Source: Bacteroidia bacterium
Lineage (GTDB): Bacteria; Bacteroidota; Bacteroidia; Chitinophagales; Saprospiraceae
Reading direction: 5' to 3'
NCBI GenBank assembly: GCA_030426765.1
Contig: JAUHXV010000018.1
Coordinates: 1-53,360 of the forward strand
DNA: 53,360 nt
Position 1 is the stretch's first letter, and every line of letters begins with the position of its first letter. Positions 23,967 to 32,982 of the stretch are shown here, in pieces. Position numbers and translations under genes: made by a program. Under the pieces are notes generated by a model. That model searched no databases, had not been told where the DNA came from, and worked only from the letters and a program-made list of their open reading frames with translations.

Positions 23967-25355
23967 TTACTGGCAGCCCATATCGATCTGCGACTGCAGA
24001 TCATTATTCGGGAAGCAATTACCGGACATGGTTACTTCGGGTCTGTAACGCATAATGTTCGGGTCGTACAAACCATTTTCAAGGAATTCGAGCAGTGCCG
24101 CCTTTTCTTCCTCGGTGAGATTCAGTGGTTTGAACAACGGCGAAATCAACTCTTGTGGAATGTTGGGATTTTCAGGAATGCCGTCATTGAAATATTCGAC
24201 TACGTCCTTGAGCGTGGTTTTGCTCGCTCCATGGAAGTAGAAGCCAAAGTCTTTGAGGTTATACAATTGGGGCACTTTATACTTATGCATGTCTTCGGGG
24301 CGGCCGGTAAATCCTCCGCGGCCGAAATTACGCTTATCGCTGGCATCGGTCTTAAACACTTCGTACCCACTCTCGTAATGATTGAGTACGCCGAGTGCAA
24401 AGAAGAGGTGCGGATCGCTGTTGAGTGACGGACTGTTGTGGCAATTGACACATCCGGCTTTTCCAAAAAACAGGAGGGCGCCCTCTTTTTGCTGAGGGGT
24501 CATGGCATTGACATCACCTTTGAGCCATCGCTGAAAAGGTGCTTCATCGGTCACGATCGTTCTGAAATAGGCGGCAATCGCATACCCGGCAATCTGGCGT
24601 GTGTAACGCTCACTCACCGGGATATCCGGGAATGCTTCGTCAAACATACTGGTGTAGCCCAGGGAGTCGAGGACTTCTTTATTGATCACCTGACGGTGCA
24701 CGATCAGCGCCCGTTCATTATTTGCTTCAAGACCCATCAGGCCTTTGTGGTTGATCTCAAAAAGAGAATCGCTGGACCATGCAAACTCGGTGCCTTCATT
24801 GACCCCAAAGCTTCCAAAACTACCGGCCCAGAGTGCGTTGGTCACATACGCCAGATTTAGAATAGGAAGTGGGCGAGCACCTTGTGCATCCACTTCGTCA
24901 CCTTCGTAATAGGGATTTTTCTTTCTTTTTTCTCCGCTCTGTCCGTATCCGACAGCGCCATCAGCGATGCCCTGAAAACGACCGGCGGTAAAGCTGCGCT
25001 CAGGGATATGGCAACTACTGCAGGAATATGTTTCTTTGGAAACCGGGTATTTGGGATCGAGCCCGATGCCTGTTTCGAAAAACAGCATTTTTCCAAGGGC
25101 TACTTTTTCGGCGGTGATCGGGTTTTTGGGATCCTGGTTAGGGATTGAGGCGTAATCGGTGCTGGCCGGAAGGATATATCCTGTGTAGGAACCGGTCTTG
25201 CTATGATCATTTAATGTCTCCGTGAGCATCATATCCAGATCACCGGCAAACTCGTGAGAACAACCCATATACATACTGCCAGCTGCCAGTATCAGGACTA
25301 TTATCATCGGTTTTTTCAAGCGTGCATAACTTCGCCCAAAAAGGAAAACATTCAT
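23967..25355 (-). CDS. Di-haem cytochrome c peroxidase/MauG-family lipoprotein
   Basis: The 462-aa protein has a basic N-terminus and a hydrophobic stretch ending in a lipobox (SMYMGC, Cys32), so it is a periplasm-facing lipoprotein. It has two c-type haem sites: CSSCH (C112, C115, H116) and CVNCH (C302, C305, H306). The order and spacing are those of the CCP/MauG family, which reduces H2O2 or oxidises protein or small substrates. FTAGRFQG and the long middle insert are like the 'cytochrome c peroxidase' subgroup common in Bacteroidota. The substrate is not evident. Confidence 0.9.
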   Translation of the reverse strand: MNVFLFGRSYARLKKPMIIVLILAAGSMYMGCSHEFAGDLDMMLTETLNDHSKTGSYTGYILPASTDYASIPNQDPKNPITAEKVALGKMLFFETGIGLDPKYPVSKETYSCSSCHIPERSFTAGRFQGIADGAVGYGQSGEKRKKNPYYEGDEVDAQGARPLPILNLAYVTNALWAGSFGSFGVNEGTEFAWSSDSLFEINHKGLMGLEANNERALIVHRQVINKEVLDSLGYTSMFDEAFPDIPVSERYTRQIAGYAIAAYFRTIVTDEAPFQRWLKGDVNAMTPQQKEGALLFFGKAGCVNCHNSPSLNSDPHLFFALGVLNHYESGYEVFKTDASDKRNFGRGGFTGRPEDMHKYKVPQLYNLKDFGFYFHGASKTTLKDVVEYFNDGIPENPNIPQELISPLFKPLNLTEEEKAALLEFLENGLYDPNIMRYRPEVTMSGNCFPNNDLQSQIDMGCQ

Positions 25356-25686
25356 GGTATTACAATTTCCTCATTCATATAATCCCAACTTGCCCTTTAT
25401 GAGCGGAGTGAGTTGAGTTTCCCCGGTTCAAACCAAGAAAGGGTCAAATTTAGTACCAAATTCTCTTTAAAAAAAGAGATTGAAGTCTTTTTTGGGCTTC
25501 TTTTCGCTATTTTTTTGACCTGATCCATGACTATTTCCCACATATATAAAATATATGTTATGAGTCATTCATTTCTCTCGAAATGGCCAGGATTTCAAAA
25601 ATTAGCGGAATATTGCCCGTAAAGGGGAGAAAGGAATATTCTCACATCAATCTCAGGTAGGGAATCTGTGCGGAAAACACAATAGG

Positions 25687-25749
25687 ACAACCATCACCTG
25701 CGCTTGCAGGTACTCAGCATGGGTTTGTGTATGGTACGATGGCGGTTGT
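25687..25749. other. Possible structured RNA element
   Basis: ACAACC (25687-25692) and ATC (25693-25695) pair with GGTTGT (25744-25749) and GAT (25738-25740), closing a 63-base element. Inside is a perfect hairpin, ACCTGC-GCTT-GCAGGT at 25696-25711. There is no T-run on either side. On the minus strand it lies directly at the end of the 37-aa frame, so a 3'-UTR role is possible. Confidence 0.3.
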
Positions 25750-25862
25750 TAAATGCCTAACCAACGTTCATACTCTTCCTTTTTAGCCGCTCCTGCAGAC
25801 ACAGGATCGGGCGTCTTTCGACTCCGGAAGAAGCTTAAGATTCGATTTACTAAACGCATCAT
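25749..25862 (-). CDS. Possible 37-aa small protein
   Basis: The frame starts with two Met codons (25862, 25859): MMRLVNRILSFFRSRK, a basic amphipathic helix, then a linker and a C-terminus ending KKEEYERWLGI. The composition looks more like a real small membrane-associated protein than a chance frame, and it sits alone in an otherwise empty 625-bp gap. No homologue is recognised. It would need ribosome profiling or conservation to accept. Confidence 0.35.
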   Translation of the reverse strand: MMRLVNRILSFFRSRKTPDPVSAGAAKKEEYERWLGI

Positions 25863-25980
25863 GGGTATAATTCTTTAGTATAACGATCCGCAAAGCGAAA
25901 ATGTTGGTTGTCCAATTCCACTTTTTTGACTTCATTACAGTATCAAATATAATGAAAAAGTTTAATATGTAACTGAAAAT

Positions 25981-27678
25981 TTAATTTTGTCCGATTGTGG
26001 GGTCAATTGCCCGTGCCCGCGCCCGCAATTCGTCCGCCTGTTGCATGTCCCCCATCAGCTGATAGGCATTGGCGGCATTCCAGACGATCGGAGCAGATTG
26101 CGGGTAGCGTTTAAGCGCTTTCTTCGCTACCTGGAGGTTCTTTTGATTATTATTCAACGACCGGTATACTGACATCAGATTGACATAGGTCGCCAGGGTA
26201 TTCGGGTTCAGGTCAAGCGCCCTTTCGAGTATCGCGGCCGCCTCTTCATACCGACCTGCATTGCGGTAGGCCAGCCCGAGATTGACAAGCGCAGGGACAT
26301 GTCTGGGATTCGACTGCACTGCTTTTTCAAAAAAGACCAAAGCCTCCTCCTTTCGCTTTCGAGCCTTGAGTTCAAGTCCCATGATATTATTAAACCTCGG
26401 ACTATCTGGCGAAGTCTTTAGAGTCGCTTCGGCCAGCGTAAAATTATTCTTCCAGGCCTGCCCTCTTGACCAGGTTTTAAAGGAAAAGAACAAGAGCATC
26501 AGCGCGGCGATACCTACAGCCGCAATTTTTCCTTGCTTCAATTGACTCAGTCTGAGTAATACTGACGCCATAACGATGATGAGTCCGATCGACGGGATAT
26601 ACAGAATCCGTTCAGCCTTCAGAAATCCGGCCGCAAATACGAAGTTGGATACAGGCAGCAGCATCATAAAGAAAAACAGGATGCCCCAGGAAACGACAGG
26701 CCAGGTTTTGCGGAGGAAAAAGCTCAGACCGGTCAGCCCTGCAATCACCAGGATGCTGAGCCAAACAGTGAGATCCCCGAAATCGGCGATCGGGACCTCA
26801 CTCACCCAATAGTCAGCCGATAAGGAAAGCGGAAGCAGATGCATGCCCAGATATTCCATCGTGGTGCGGAGCGCAGTAGCCATCCGGTCTCCGGCAGACA
26901 CCTCCGCCCACATCTCATGAGAGGCGGCTGACTCAGTGATGGTACTCCGGAAAGCCCACAGCACTCCCGCCAACACAAAGACGGATAACATCGCAGTCCA
27001 TTTTGCAGGTGTACGAAACGAAAATTTCTTTGTTGTGAAATAGGTATACGTTTCCTGCAGGATGAGTATCGCCGGCAGAAGAAACCCTAGTTCTTTTGAC
27101 GTGATGGCCGCAAATGCCGAAAGCAGCAGGAGGACGAGCCATTTGATTTTTTTAGAAGCTGTCCAATGATGATAGCTCATCATGGCGGTCAGCATAAAGA
27201 GCGCGCACAGTAATTCCGCCCGGCCGACAATCCCGGCGACAGCCTCAGAGTGGATGGGATGAACAGCAAAGATCAGACCTGTCAGAAAGGCTAAGTTGAG
27301 ATCCTTAAAGACCAGATTCACGAAACGCATCAATACAAAACACAGCAGGGCATGGAGCAGGACATTGATGATATGAAATGCCGCAGGGCTTTCTCTTGAA
27401 ATGGCGTATTGCAGATTGTAACTGGTCAGGGTCAACGGGCGATAAAGTCCTTTGTCCGTGGCATCTACCTTGCCGGCCCAGTAGTGAGAGGTCCAGATTT
27501 CCGGCAGTTTGTCAACGGAACGGACATAGGTGTTTTCCTCTACAATCAGGACATCATCCAGTGTAAAATCCGCATTGAAGGATGGTAGATATACCAGTAT
27601 GGCTACCAGGGGAATGACCCACCAGGCATGTTTTATCCAGGACGGTCGTACAGGGTTTTTCTTCTTTTTCTTAGCCAT
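25981..27678 (-). CDS. TMTC-like GT-C membrane glycosyltransferase with C-terminal TPRs
   Basis: The 565-aa protein has about 10 membrane helices over residues 18-400 and TPR repeats over about 410-560 (ALVNLGLAYRNAGRYEEAA, LDLNPNT). The first loop carries D37 and the acidic pair D41-D42 (DFTLDD), as in GT-C enzymes. The segments LHALLCFVLM and FAVHPIHSEAVAGIVGRAEL are the hallmark of the TMTC/DUF1736 family. Animal TMTCs are ER O-mannosyltransferases using lipid-linked mannose; bacterial relatives are less known. It would face the periplasm with its active site. The gene stands alone, divergent from yebC. Confidence 0.82.
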   Translation of the reverse strand: MAKKKKKNPVRPSWIKHAWWVIPLVAILVYLPSFNADFTLDDVLIVEENTYVRSVDKLPEIWTSHYWAGKVDATDKGLYRPLTLTSYNLQYAISRESPAAFHIINVLLHALLCFVLMRFVNLVFKDLNLAFLTGLIFAVHPIHSEAVAGIVGRAELLCALFMLTAMMSYHHWTASKKIKWLVLLLLSAFAAITSKELGFLLPAILILQETYTYFTTKKFSFRTPAKWTAMLSVFVLAGVLWAFRSTITESAASHEMWAEVSAGDRMATALRTTMEYLGMHLLPLSLSADYWVSEVPIADFGDLTVWLSILVIAGLTGLSFFLRKTWPVVSWGILFFFMMLLPVSNFVFAAGFLKAERILYIPSIGLIIVMASVLLRLSQLKQGKIAAVGIAALMLLFFSFKTWSRGQAWKNNFTLAEATLKTSPDSPRFNNIMGLELKARKRKEEALVFFEKAVQSNPRHVPALVNLGLAYRNAGRYEEAAAILERALDLNPNTLATYVNLMSVYRSLNNNQKNLQVAKKALKRYPQSAPIVWNAANAYQLMGDMQQADELRARARAIDPTIGQN

Positions 27679-27828
27679 ACCATGAGGTTCGGTACGAAAA
27701 TAGAAATAAACGCCGGAAGCCCGGATTTACTCCTGAAATCCTGCCGGATACGTTCATGGTGAGACGCTTCTGTATATGCCGGCCAGGTTTGGTATGTGGT
27801 GTACACCTGAATTTACTCTTTGAGTGAT

Positions 27829-27836
27829 TACCTTTG
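27829..27836 (+). promoter_or_regulatory. -7 promoter element for yebC
   Basis: TACCTTTG fits the Bacteroidota -7 consensus TAnnTTTG; no clear -33 TTG is present. Transcription would start near 27843. A Met codon at 27834 lies inside this element, which supports the downstream start at 27858. Confidence 0.45.
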
Positions 27837-27857
27837 CGCCTGCAAAATCGTATTACC

Positions 27858-28580
27858 ATGGGGAGGATATTTGAAGTCAGAAAGGCCAGCATGTTTGCGC
27901 GATACGATCGTATGGCCAAGCAGTTTACCCGTATCGGCAAAGAAATCGCCATCGCGGTCAAAGCCGCTGGCCCGGATCCGCATAACAATGCCTCACTGCG
28001 TCGCGCTATCCAGAATGCCAAGAGTGTCAATATGCCCAAAGACAAAGTCGAAAGCGCGATTAAACGCGCCCTGGGCAAGGATATGGAAAACTACGACGAG
28101 GTCATGTACGAAGGCTATGGCCCACATGGTGTCGCGATCATCGTTGAAGCCGCCTCCGACAATATCGTCCGTACTGTAGCCAACGTACGCGCCGCGTTTA
28201 ATAAAGGTGGTGGTTCGTTAGGCACCAGCGGCAGTGTCAGTTTTCAGTTTAATAAAATGGGTGTTTTCAACCTGTCTCCTGAGGGTCTTGATCCGGAGGA
28301 GATCGAACTCGAACTCATCGATCACGGTCTTGAAGAACTCGGAGAAGGAGTGAGTGAAGAAGGGGAAGACATCCTGGTGGTGCGCTGTGCCTTTACCGAT
28401 TTTGGGAATATGCAAAAAGCGCTCGAGGATCGAAATATCACTGTAGTCAATTCGCAACTTGAATGGATCCCTATGAATATGGTTGAACTTCCGGAAGACC
28501 AGGCTGAAGAAGTGCTTAAACTGGTGGCCCGGATTGAAGCCGATGAAGATGTCCAGAGTGTCTTTCACAACCTGGCCTGA
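27858..28580 (+). CDS. yebC: YebC/PmpR (TACO1) family protein
   Basis: The 240-aa protein starts [19 protein letters not shown], the start form of the Bacteroidota branch of the family. Three alpha/beta domains follow ([14 protein letters not shown] near 84-97, then [16 protein letters not shown]). YebC proteins were named as transcription regulators, but recent work shows that several relieve ribosome stalling at proline-rich sites, like mitochondrial TACO1. The Met at 27834 is rejected because it falls in the probable -7 element. The gene is monocistronic. Confidence 0.93.
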   Translation: MGRIFEVRKASMFARYDRMAKQFTRIGKEIAIAVKAAGPDPHNNASLRRAIQNAKSVNMPKDKVESAIKRALGKDMENYDEVMYEGYGPHGVAIIVEAASDNIVRTVANVRAAFNKGGGSLGTSGSVSFQFNKMGVFNLSPEGLDPEEIELELIDHGLEELGEGVSEEGEDILVVRCAFTDFGNMQKALEDRNITVVNSQLEWIPMNMVELPEDQAEEVLKLVARIEADEDVQSVFHNLA

Positions 28581-28742
28581 CCAGCCCACGGGTATTGCGG
28601 GAAATTGACTTCCTATCGACTGTTTAAAGCTTTTGGGATTGCCTGAACGAGGTGCATGCGCGTTGGGCATACTGAAAATCAGTGGGTTATGATGTTTTTC
28701 GAAAAAAAGCCCTACGAAAATGGATATGCAGTGGTGGAAAAT

Positions 28743-28771
28743 AAAAAAGGCCACAGCGTGTGTGACCTTTT
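28743..28771 (-). terminator. Intrinsic terminator of tRNA-Asp
   Basis: Read on the minus strand: stem AAAAGGTCACA, loop CACGC, then TGTGGCCTTTT with one G-T pair, followed by a T-run. It begins 7 bases after the tRNA 3' end. Confidence 0.8.
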
Positions 28772-28777
28772 GGTTTG

Positions 28778-28851
28778 CGGACCGGACGAGACTCGAACTC
28801 GCGACCTCCGCCGTGACAGGGCGGCATTCTAACCAACTGAACTACCGATCC
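28778..28851 (-). tRNA. tRNA-Asp (anticodon GTC)
   Basis: The 74-base cloverleaf on the minus strand has acceptor stem GGATCGG/CCGGTCC with discriminator G, D-arm with AGTTGGTTAGA, and anticodon stem CCGCC/GGCGG with loop CTGTCAC (anticodon GTC). The T-arm has GTTCGAGTC. The 3' CCA is not encoded. The G73 discriminator fits aspartate identity. Confidence 0.97.
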
Positions 28852-28977
28852 GGCTATTCTCTAAAAAGAGAGTGCAAAGCTAAAAAAACTTTCAAAAGTT
28901 CATCCTTTTTTTCCTGATCCTTCAAAATTCTCCAAACGACCGGGATAGATTTTATCTTGCAACATAAATCAATCGAT

Positions 28978-30210
28978 ATGCGATATGTAGGTTGGCTGTG
29001 TCTTTTCCTCCTGATGAGTTGTGTGTCCACAAAGGAACATACATATGATCCGGATGATCCGATGTACCGGCATGCTGTGTCACTGGCCCACCAGTACATC
29101 ATCACGGACGGGCATATTGATCTGCCCTACAGACTCAGGGTTAAAAATTTCAGACTCGACAGAGAATACCTCGGGATCCCCATTGAAACCAGTGAAGGTG
29201 ATTTTGATTACGTCAGGGCACAAAAAGGCGGTCTGGATGCTCCATTTATGTCCATTTTTATTCCGTCCTCCTATCAGCGGGATTTCGATGAGGCAAAAGC
29301 CCTGGCGGATACGCTGATCTACATGGTGGATGGCATTATAGCTGCCCATCCGGATAAATTTGCGAAAGGCGACTCCCCGGAAAGAATTGACGAAAATTTC
29401 AAAAAGGGTTTGATCTCTCTGCCAATGGGCATGGAAAATGGAGCCCCGATTGAGACGCTTGAGGATCTCAGCTATTTTTATGAGAAAGGTATCCGGTATG
29501 TGACGCTCACCCATGGAAAAGACAATCATATCTGCGACAGCTCGTATGACACTACGGCAACCTGGAATGGGTTGAGTCCTTATGGGTATACATTGCTCGA
29601 TGCCATGAATGATATCGGCATGATCATAGATGTTTCCCATATCTCTGATAAGACGTTTTATCAGGTGATGGAAAAAACGCGCGCACCGGTGGTGGCCTCG
29701 CATTCTTCCTGTCGGGTTTTTACGCCTGGATTTGAGCGCAATATGGATGATGACATGCTCAGAGCGCTTCGGGATAACGGAGGTGTTATCCAGATTAATT
29801 TTGGCTCTTCTTTTCTCGATCCGGAATTCAAAGCATCGCGCAGTGCCAATCGGAAGGCATTAAATGAACTCCTCGAAAAGAAGGGACTTTCAGCCGATGA
29901 TCCGAAAGCAAAGCCGGTGATTGAAAAATTTAAAAAGAAGCATCCGACCTTGTTTGCAGATGTGAGTTTGGTCGCAGACCATATTGATCATGTCCGGAAG
30001 ATCGCAGGCATAGATCATGTGGGCCTGGGATCGGATTATGACGGTGTGGGCGATAGTCTTCCGACGGGTCTGAAAGATGTGAGTATGTATCCTAATCTGA
30101 TCTATGAGCTGCTTCGCCGTGGATATACAGATCAGGACATTGAGAAGATTTGTTACAAAAATGTCTGGCGGGTGTGGCATCGTGTCAATGAGATTGCTGC
30201 TTCATCATGA
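28978..30210 (+). CDS. Membrane dipeptidase (peptidase M19) lipoprotein
   Basis: The start at 28978 (Met-Arg-Tyr) gives 410 aa with a lipobox LLMSC near residue 15, so it is likely an exported lipoprotein. An upstream Met at 28957 would only lengthen the signal. Zinc-binding positions of the renal dipeptidase family are visible: HID in ITDGHIDLP, Glu in MGMENG, His in IIDVSHIS, His in VVASHSSC, and Asp in GLGSDYDGV. The family cleaves dipeptides, including D-amino-acid and cell-wall-derived ones. It overlaps the EamA gene by 4 bases, so the two are translationally coupled. Confidence 0.92.
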   Translation: MRYVGWLCLFLLMSCVSTKEHTYDPDDPMYRHAVSLAHQYIITDGHIDLPYRLRVKNFRLDREYLGIPIETSEGDFDYVRAQKGGLDAPFMSIFIPSSYQRDFDEAKALADTLIYMVDGIIAAHPDKFAKGDSPERIDENFKKGLISLPMGMENGAPIETLEDLSYFYEKGIRYVTLTHGKDNHICDSSYDTTATWNGLSPYGYTLLDAMNDIGMIIDVSHISDKTFYQVMEKTRAPVVASHSSCRVFTPGFERNMDDDMLRALRDNGGVIQINFGSSFLDPEFKASRSANRKALNELLEKKGLSADDPKAKPVIEKFKKKHPTLFADVSLVADHIDHVRKIAGIDHVGLGSDYDGVGDSLPTGLKDVSMYPNLIYELLRRGYTDQDIEKICYKNVWRVWHRVNEIAASS

Positions 30211-31094
30211 GTCGGTCGACATCTGACCTATCTGCCCCGAAGGATTTGAAAGGGTGGGCCGCATTTATCTTTCTTGCGTTTGTCTGGGGTGGTTCCTTTG
30301 TCCTGATAAAAAAAGGACTCATTCATTTTTCTCCGATAGAAGTGGCCGCTTTACGCATTTCAATTACCGCGATAGCTTTCACCCTCATTTTTCTTTTTAG
30401 CGGAATTCCATTTCCAAAAGGGAAAGTCGGGTTGATTACCGCTGTGATTTTTTTGGGAAATGGGATCACCGCATTTTTATTTGCCATTGCAGAGACGCGT
30501 TTGGGGAGTGCGGTCACCGGCGTGCTCAATAGCCTCACACCGATCTTTGCACTGCTCACGGGTGTGTTGTTTTTCGGACTTGCGTTTAAACGCAATCATC
30601 TCATAGGCGTCATCCTGGGCTGTATCGGAATTGCGGTGCTGATGTATGGCGAAAAAGACTGGCGTGTCAGTTCGTATGTGCTGTTTGTTGTGCTGGCTAC
30701 CTTCTGTTACGGCCTGAGCGCAAACATGGTCAAACAATATTGCCAGGATATTCATCCAATCGCGCTGACTGCCGTTGGCTTTTTCTCGTTGGGATGTGTG
30801 GGTCTTGTGATTCTGGGTTGTACCGGCGGGTATGCGAAGATGGCGGACAGCACTGTCTGGGTTGAATCGTTGTTGCCGCTACTGATCCTTGCATTAGTCT
30901 GCACAGTGCTGGCCAATGTCTTGTTTATCTGGTTACTTCAAAGGACTACCGCTGTTTTCGGATCGTCTATCGCGTATGCGATTCCGTGTATGGCATTGGT
31001 CTGGGGCGGTTTGGACGGAGAGGTAATCAGCTGGTATCAGTTGGCCGGGTTTGTCATTATTATTGGAGCCGTATATACCTTAAGGCGGCATTAA
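30207..31094 (+). CDS. EamA/DMT-superfamily permease
   Basis: The 295-aa protein has ten predicted helices in two EamA halves. The start of the first is FLAFVWGGSFVLIKKGL, and the end of the first half carries GVLNSLTPIFALLTGV. DMT permeases of this type usually export amino acids or other metabolites. The 4-base ATGA overlap with the dipeptidase gene suggests linked use, for example dipeptide breakdown followed by export or uptake of products. That link is inference. Confidence 0.88.
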   Translation: MSRSTSDLSAPKDLKGWAAFIFLAFVWGGSFVLIKKGLIHFSPIEVAALRISITAIAFTLIFLFSGIPFPKGKVGLITAVIFLGNGITAFLFAIAETRLGSAVTGVLNSLTPIFALLTGVLFFGLAFKRNHLIGVILGCIGIAVLMYGEKDWRVSSYVLFVVLATFCYGLSANMVKQYCQDIHPIALTAVGFFSLGCVGLVILGCTGGYAKMADSTVWVESLLPLLILALVCTVLANVLFIWLLQRTTAVFGSSIAYAIPCMALVWGGLDGEVISWYQLAGFVIIIGAVYTLRRH

Positions 31095-31116
31095 AAAATT
31101 CGTAACCTAAACGCAT

Positions 31117-31500
31117 ATGCATCAGCAGCATCCCGGATTGTACTTTGCTCCCAGTGACAAACACAGGCTGGGCATTTTCTGCACGGAGGATATTATGGCA
31201 GACAGCGTAGTCGAGATATGCCCTGTACTGATTCTGGAAGTTGCTTATGCGGAGAAAATTGTGGAAGGACATCCTTTGTACGGGTATTATTTTGAATGGG
31301 CGGAGAGTGATAAAGCACTTGCCCTGGGGTATGGATCGCTTTACAATCATGGCCCGGAACCTAATGCTTCATTTGAAACTGATTATGCACATGAGCATAT
31401 CATTTTTCGTTCGGTTCGAGATATACCGGCAGGCGAAGAAATTCTGGTGGACTATCACGAAGGTATTCCCGGAAAACCACTTTGGTTTGAAGTGCAGTGA
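31117..31500 (+). CDS. Small SET-domain protein
   Basis: The 127-aa protein is nearly all SET domain: GIFCTEDI near 19-26, a GYGSLYNHGPEPNASFE core near 71-87 (the NHxxxPN SAM/pseudoknot motif), then RDIPAGEEILVDY near 109-121 with the catalytic-type Tyr. It has no pre-SET cysteines. SET proteins are protein-lysine methyltransferases; bacterial stand-alone forms exist but targets are mostly unknown. It follows the EamA gene by 22 bases on the same strand and is probably the third gene of that unit. Confidence 0.85.
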   Translation: MHQQHPGLYFAPSDKHRLGIFCTEDIMADSVVEICPVLILEVAYAEKIVEGHPLYGYYFEWAESDKALALGYGSLYNHGPEPNASFETDYAHEHIIFRSVRDIPAGEEILVDYHEGIPGKPLWFEVQ

Positions 31501-31525
31501 CCTTACCTGCGAAAGACTAGTAACA

Positions 31526-32077
31526 CTATTGGATGAGGCTGCCAAAATCGATGGCAAACAAAATCCGTTTGCTCCAATACGAACTCTTCAACACATCTTC
31601 GGAAATCACTCCCCGACTACTTGTGCTGTGAATCACCCAAAGTTCGTTTGACTTTTTTCGTTCGATGATTCCAACGTGATTGACTTTTTTTCCTTCTCCG
31701 AAAAAGATCAGGTCACCCGGTTCAGCAGATTTCCAGTTGATATGCGGGCCGGCTTCCGCGAGCGTTCTGGATGAACGCGGTAATGTGATCTGGTTCGATT
31801 TTGCGGCGTAGTATACCAGGCCGGAACAGTCAAACCCTTCTTTGGGGCTGATACCCCCGTAAGTATATTTAGTTCCCAGATTTTGGCTCGCGGTGCTGAT
31901 TAGATTGCTTCGGACGGTCGCTTCTTTCGCGGCAGGCGTCCGGGCATAGGTATTTTTTGAAGCTGATGCGAGTTCGGACCGATTTTTCTTGTCATAGACA
32001 GCCTTGCGGACATTGGAGCAACCTGTGCTTAGCACCATCAGGCCTGCAATAAGGCATATACACTTGATTATCTGCAT
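31526..32077 (-). CDS. NlpC/P60 cell-wall hydrolase lipoprotein
   Basis: The 183-aa protein has a lipobox LSTGC (Cys20) and an NlpC/P60 domain from about residue 60. The catalytic triad is C84 in FDCSGLVYY, H134 in VNHVGIIE and H150 in VIHSTS. Such enzymes cut D-Glu/meso-DAP cross-bridges in peptidoglycan. It is convergent with the SET gene and 43 bases downstream of the nitrilase-family gene, so the two may be co-transcribed. Confidence 0.92.
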   Translation of the reverse strand: MQIIKCICLIAGLMVLSTGCSNVRKAVYDKKNRSELASASKNTYARTPAAKEATVRSNLISTASQNLGTKYTYGGISPKEGFDCSGLVYYAAKSNQITLPRSSRTLAEAGPHINWKSAEPGDLIFFGEGKKVNHVGIIERKKSNELWVIHSTSSRGVISEDVLKSSYWSKRILFAIDFGSLIQ

Positions 32078-32120
32078 ATATACATAGTAAAGAAATGCAT
32101 AATACGAACTTATTTCGAGC

Positions 32121-32894
32121 CTACAAACTGAAGGTGTCCATATCCTTGAGAAAAGGGAATTTCTGGCGGAAGGTGGTCAGGCTTTCCATGTCGAGAGTAA
32201 CGTATTGGATGCCTTCTGTGGTGTATGGTGCACATAGCGCCTGACCATTCATATCTATGACCTGGGAATGACCGGTGTATTGCAGGCCTGTCCCGTCCGT
32301 ACCAATGCGATTGACGGCTGCCACATAGGACTGGTTTTCAATGGCTCGGGCTTTAATTAAAGCATCCCAATGATGGATTCGGGGAGTCGGCCAATTGGCT
32401 GCGATAATCAGCAGATCATAGTTGTCTCGGTTTCTGCCCCATGCGGGAAACCTCAGGTCATAACAGATCAGGGGCATGATGCGCCAGCCGTTGATCTCTA
32501 TGATGATGGTTGAATCTCCGGGTGTGTAGTGATTGTTTTCATCACCGTATGAGAAAAGGTGTTTTTTATCGTAATGCGCGATTTGTCCGTTTGGAAAAGC
32601 GCAATACCACCGGTTGACAAATCGGTTGTCGTCTGACACAGCCATACTGCCGGTGATGGCTATGTTTTTTTGTTGGGCTGTCGATTGCATCCACATAAGG
32701 GCTGGGCCCGGATGTGTTTCGGCAAATCGCTCAGGCTGCATCGTAAATCCGGTGGTCCACATTTCCGGTAGAAGTAATACATCTGCGGGGGAAGCGTCTT
32801 TGAGCAACTGTTCCATCCGGCGAATGTTTTCTTCCGGATTTTCCCAGATGATATCGACCTGAACCAGGCCTAAGGTGAGTGTGGGTGAAGCCAT
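32121..32894 (-). CDS. Nitrilase-superfamily amidohydrolase (omega-amidase/YafV type)
   Basis: The 257-aa protein has the Glu-Lys-Cys triad of the carbon-nitrogen hydrolases: E44 in LLPEMWTTGF, K110 in HYDKKHLFSYGDE, and C144 in PLICYDLRFP. The HLFSYGDE(N) segment matches omega-amidases (YafV/Nit2), which hydrolyse alpha-ketoglutaramate and succinamate in metabolite repair. It begins 12 bases from the terminator of rplY. Confidence 0.9.
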   Translation of the reverse strand: MASPTLTLGLVQVDIIWENPEENIRRMEQLLKDASPADVLLLPEMWTTGFTMQPERFAETHPGPALMWMQSTAQQKNIAITGSMAVSDDNRFVNRWYCAFPNGQIAHYDKKHLFSYGDENNHYTPGDSTIIIEINGWRIMPLICYDLRFPAWGRNRDNYDLLIIAANWPTPRIHHWDALIKARAIENQSYVAAVNRIGTDGTGLQYTGHSQVIDMNGQALCAPYTTEGIQYVTLDMESLTTFRQKFPFLKDMDTFSL

Positions 32895-32905
32895 GGATCA
32901 AAAAT

Positions 32906-32932
32906 AAAAAAGCATCCCGAAGGATGCTTTTT
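32906..32932 (-). terminator. Intrinsic terminator of rplY
   Basis: On the minus strand: AAAAAGCATCC, loop TTCG, GGATGCTTTTTT. This is a UUCG-type tetraloop hairpin with a T-run, 50 bases past the rplY stop. Confidence 0.9.
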
Positions 32933-32982
32933 ATTCGTTACAGACCATAGCGAAAATGGTCTTAAATGATGTAATGTTTGGG

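Larger units (their letters stand above)
25356..25980. other. 625-bp intergenic stretch with palindromes and one possible small gene
   Basis: No gene longer than about 40 codons is seen. It holds two AT-rich inverted repeats: TCTCTTT/AAAGAGA at 25462-25479, and ACATATAT-AAA-ATATATGT at 25540-25558. The latter lies about 185 bases upstream of the peroxidase start and could be an operator. A possible structured element is at 25687-25749 and a 37-aa frame at 25749-25862 (both listed separately). Confidence 0.55.

Noticed and set aside
25462-25479. TCTCTTT/AAAGAGA inverted repeat as a terminator
   Set aside because: AT-rich weak stem, no T-run in the right place, and no gene ends nearby on either strand.
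28720-28917. 65-codon frame across the tRNA
   Set aside because: It covers the tRNA-Asp gene and its terminator.
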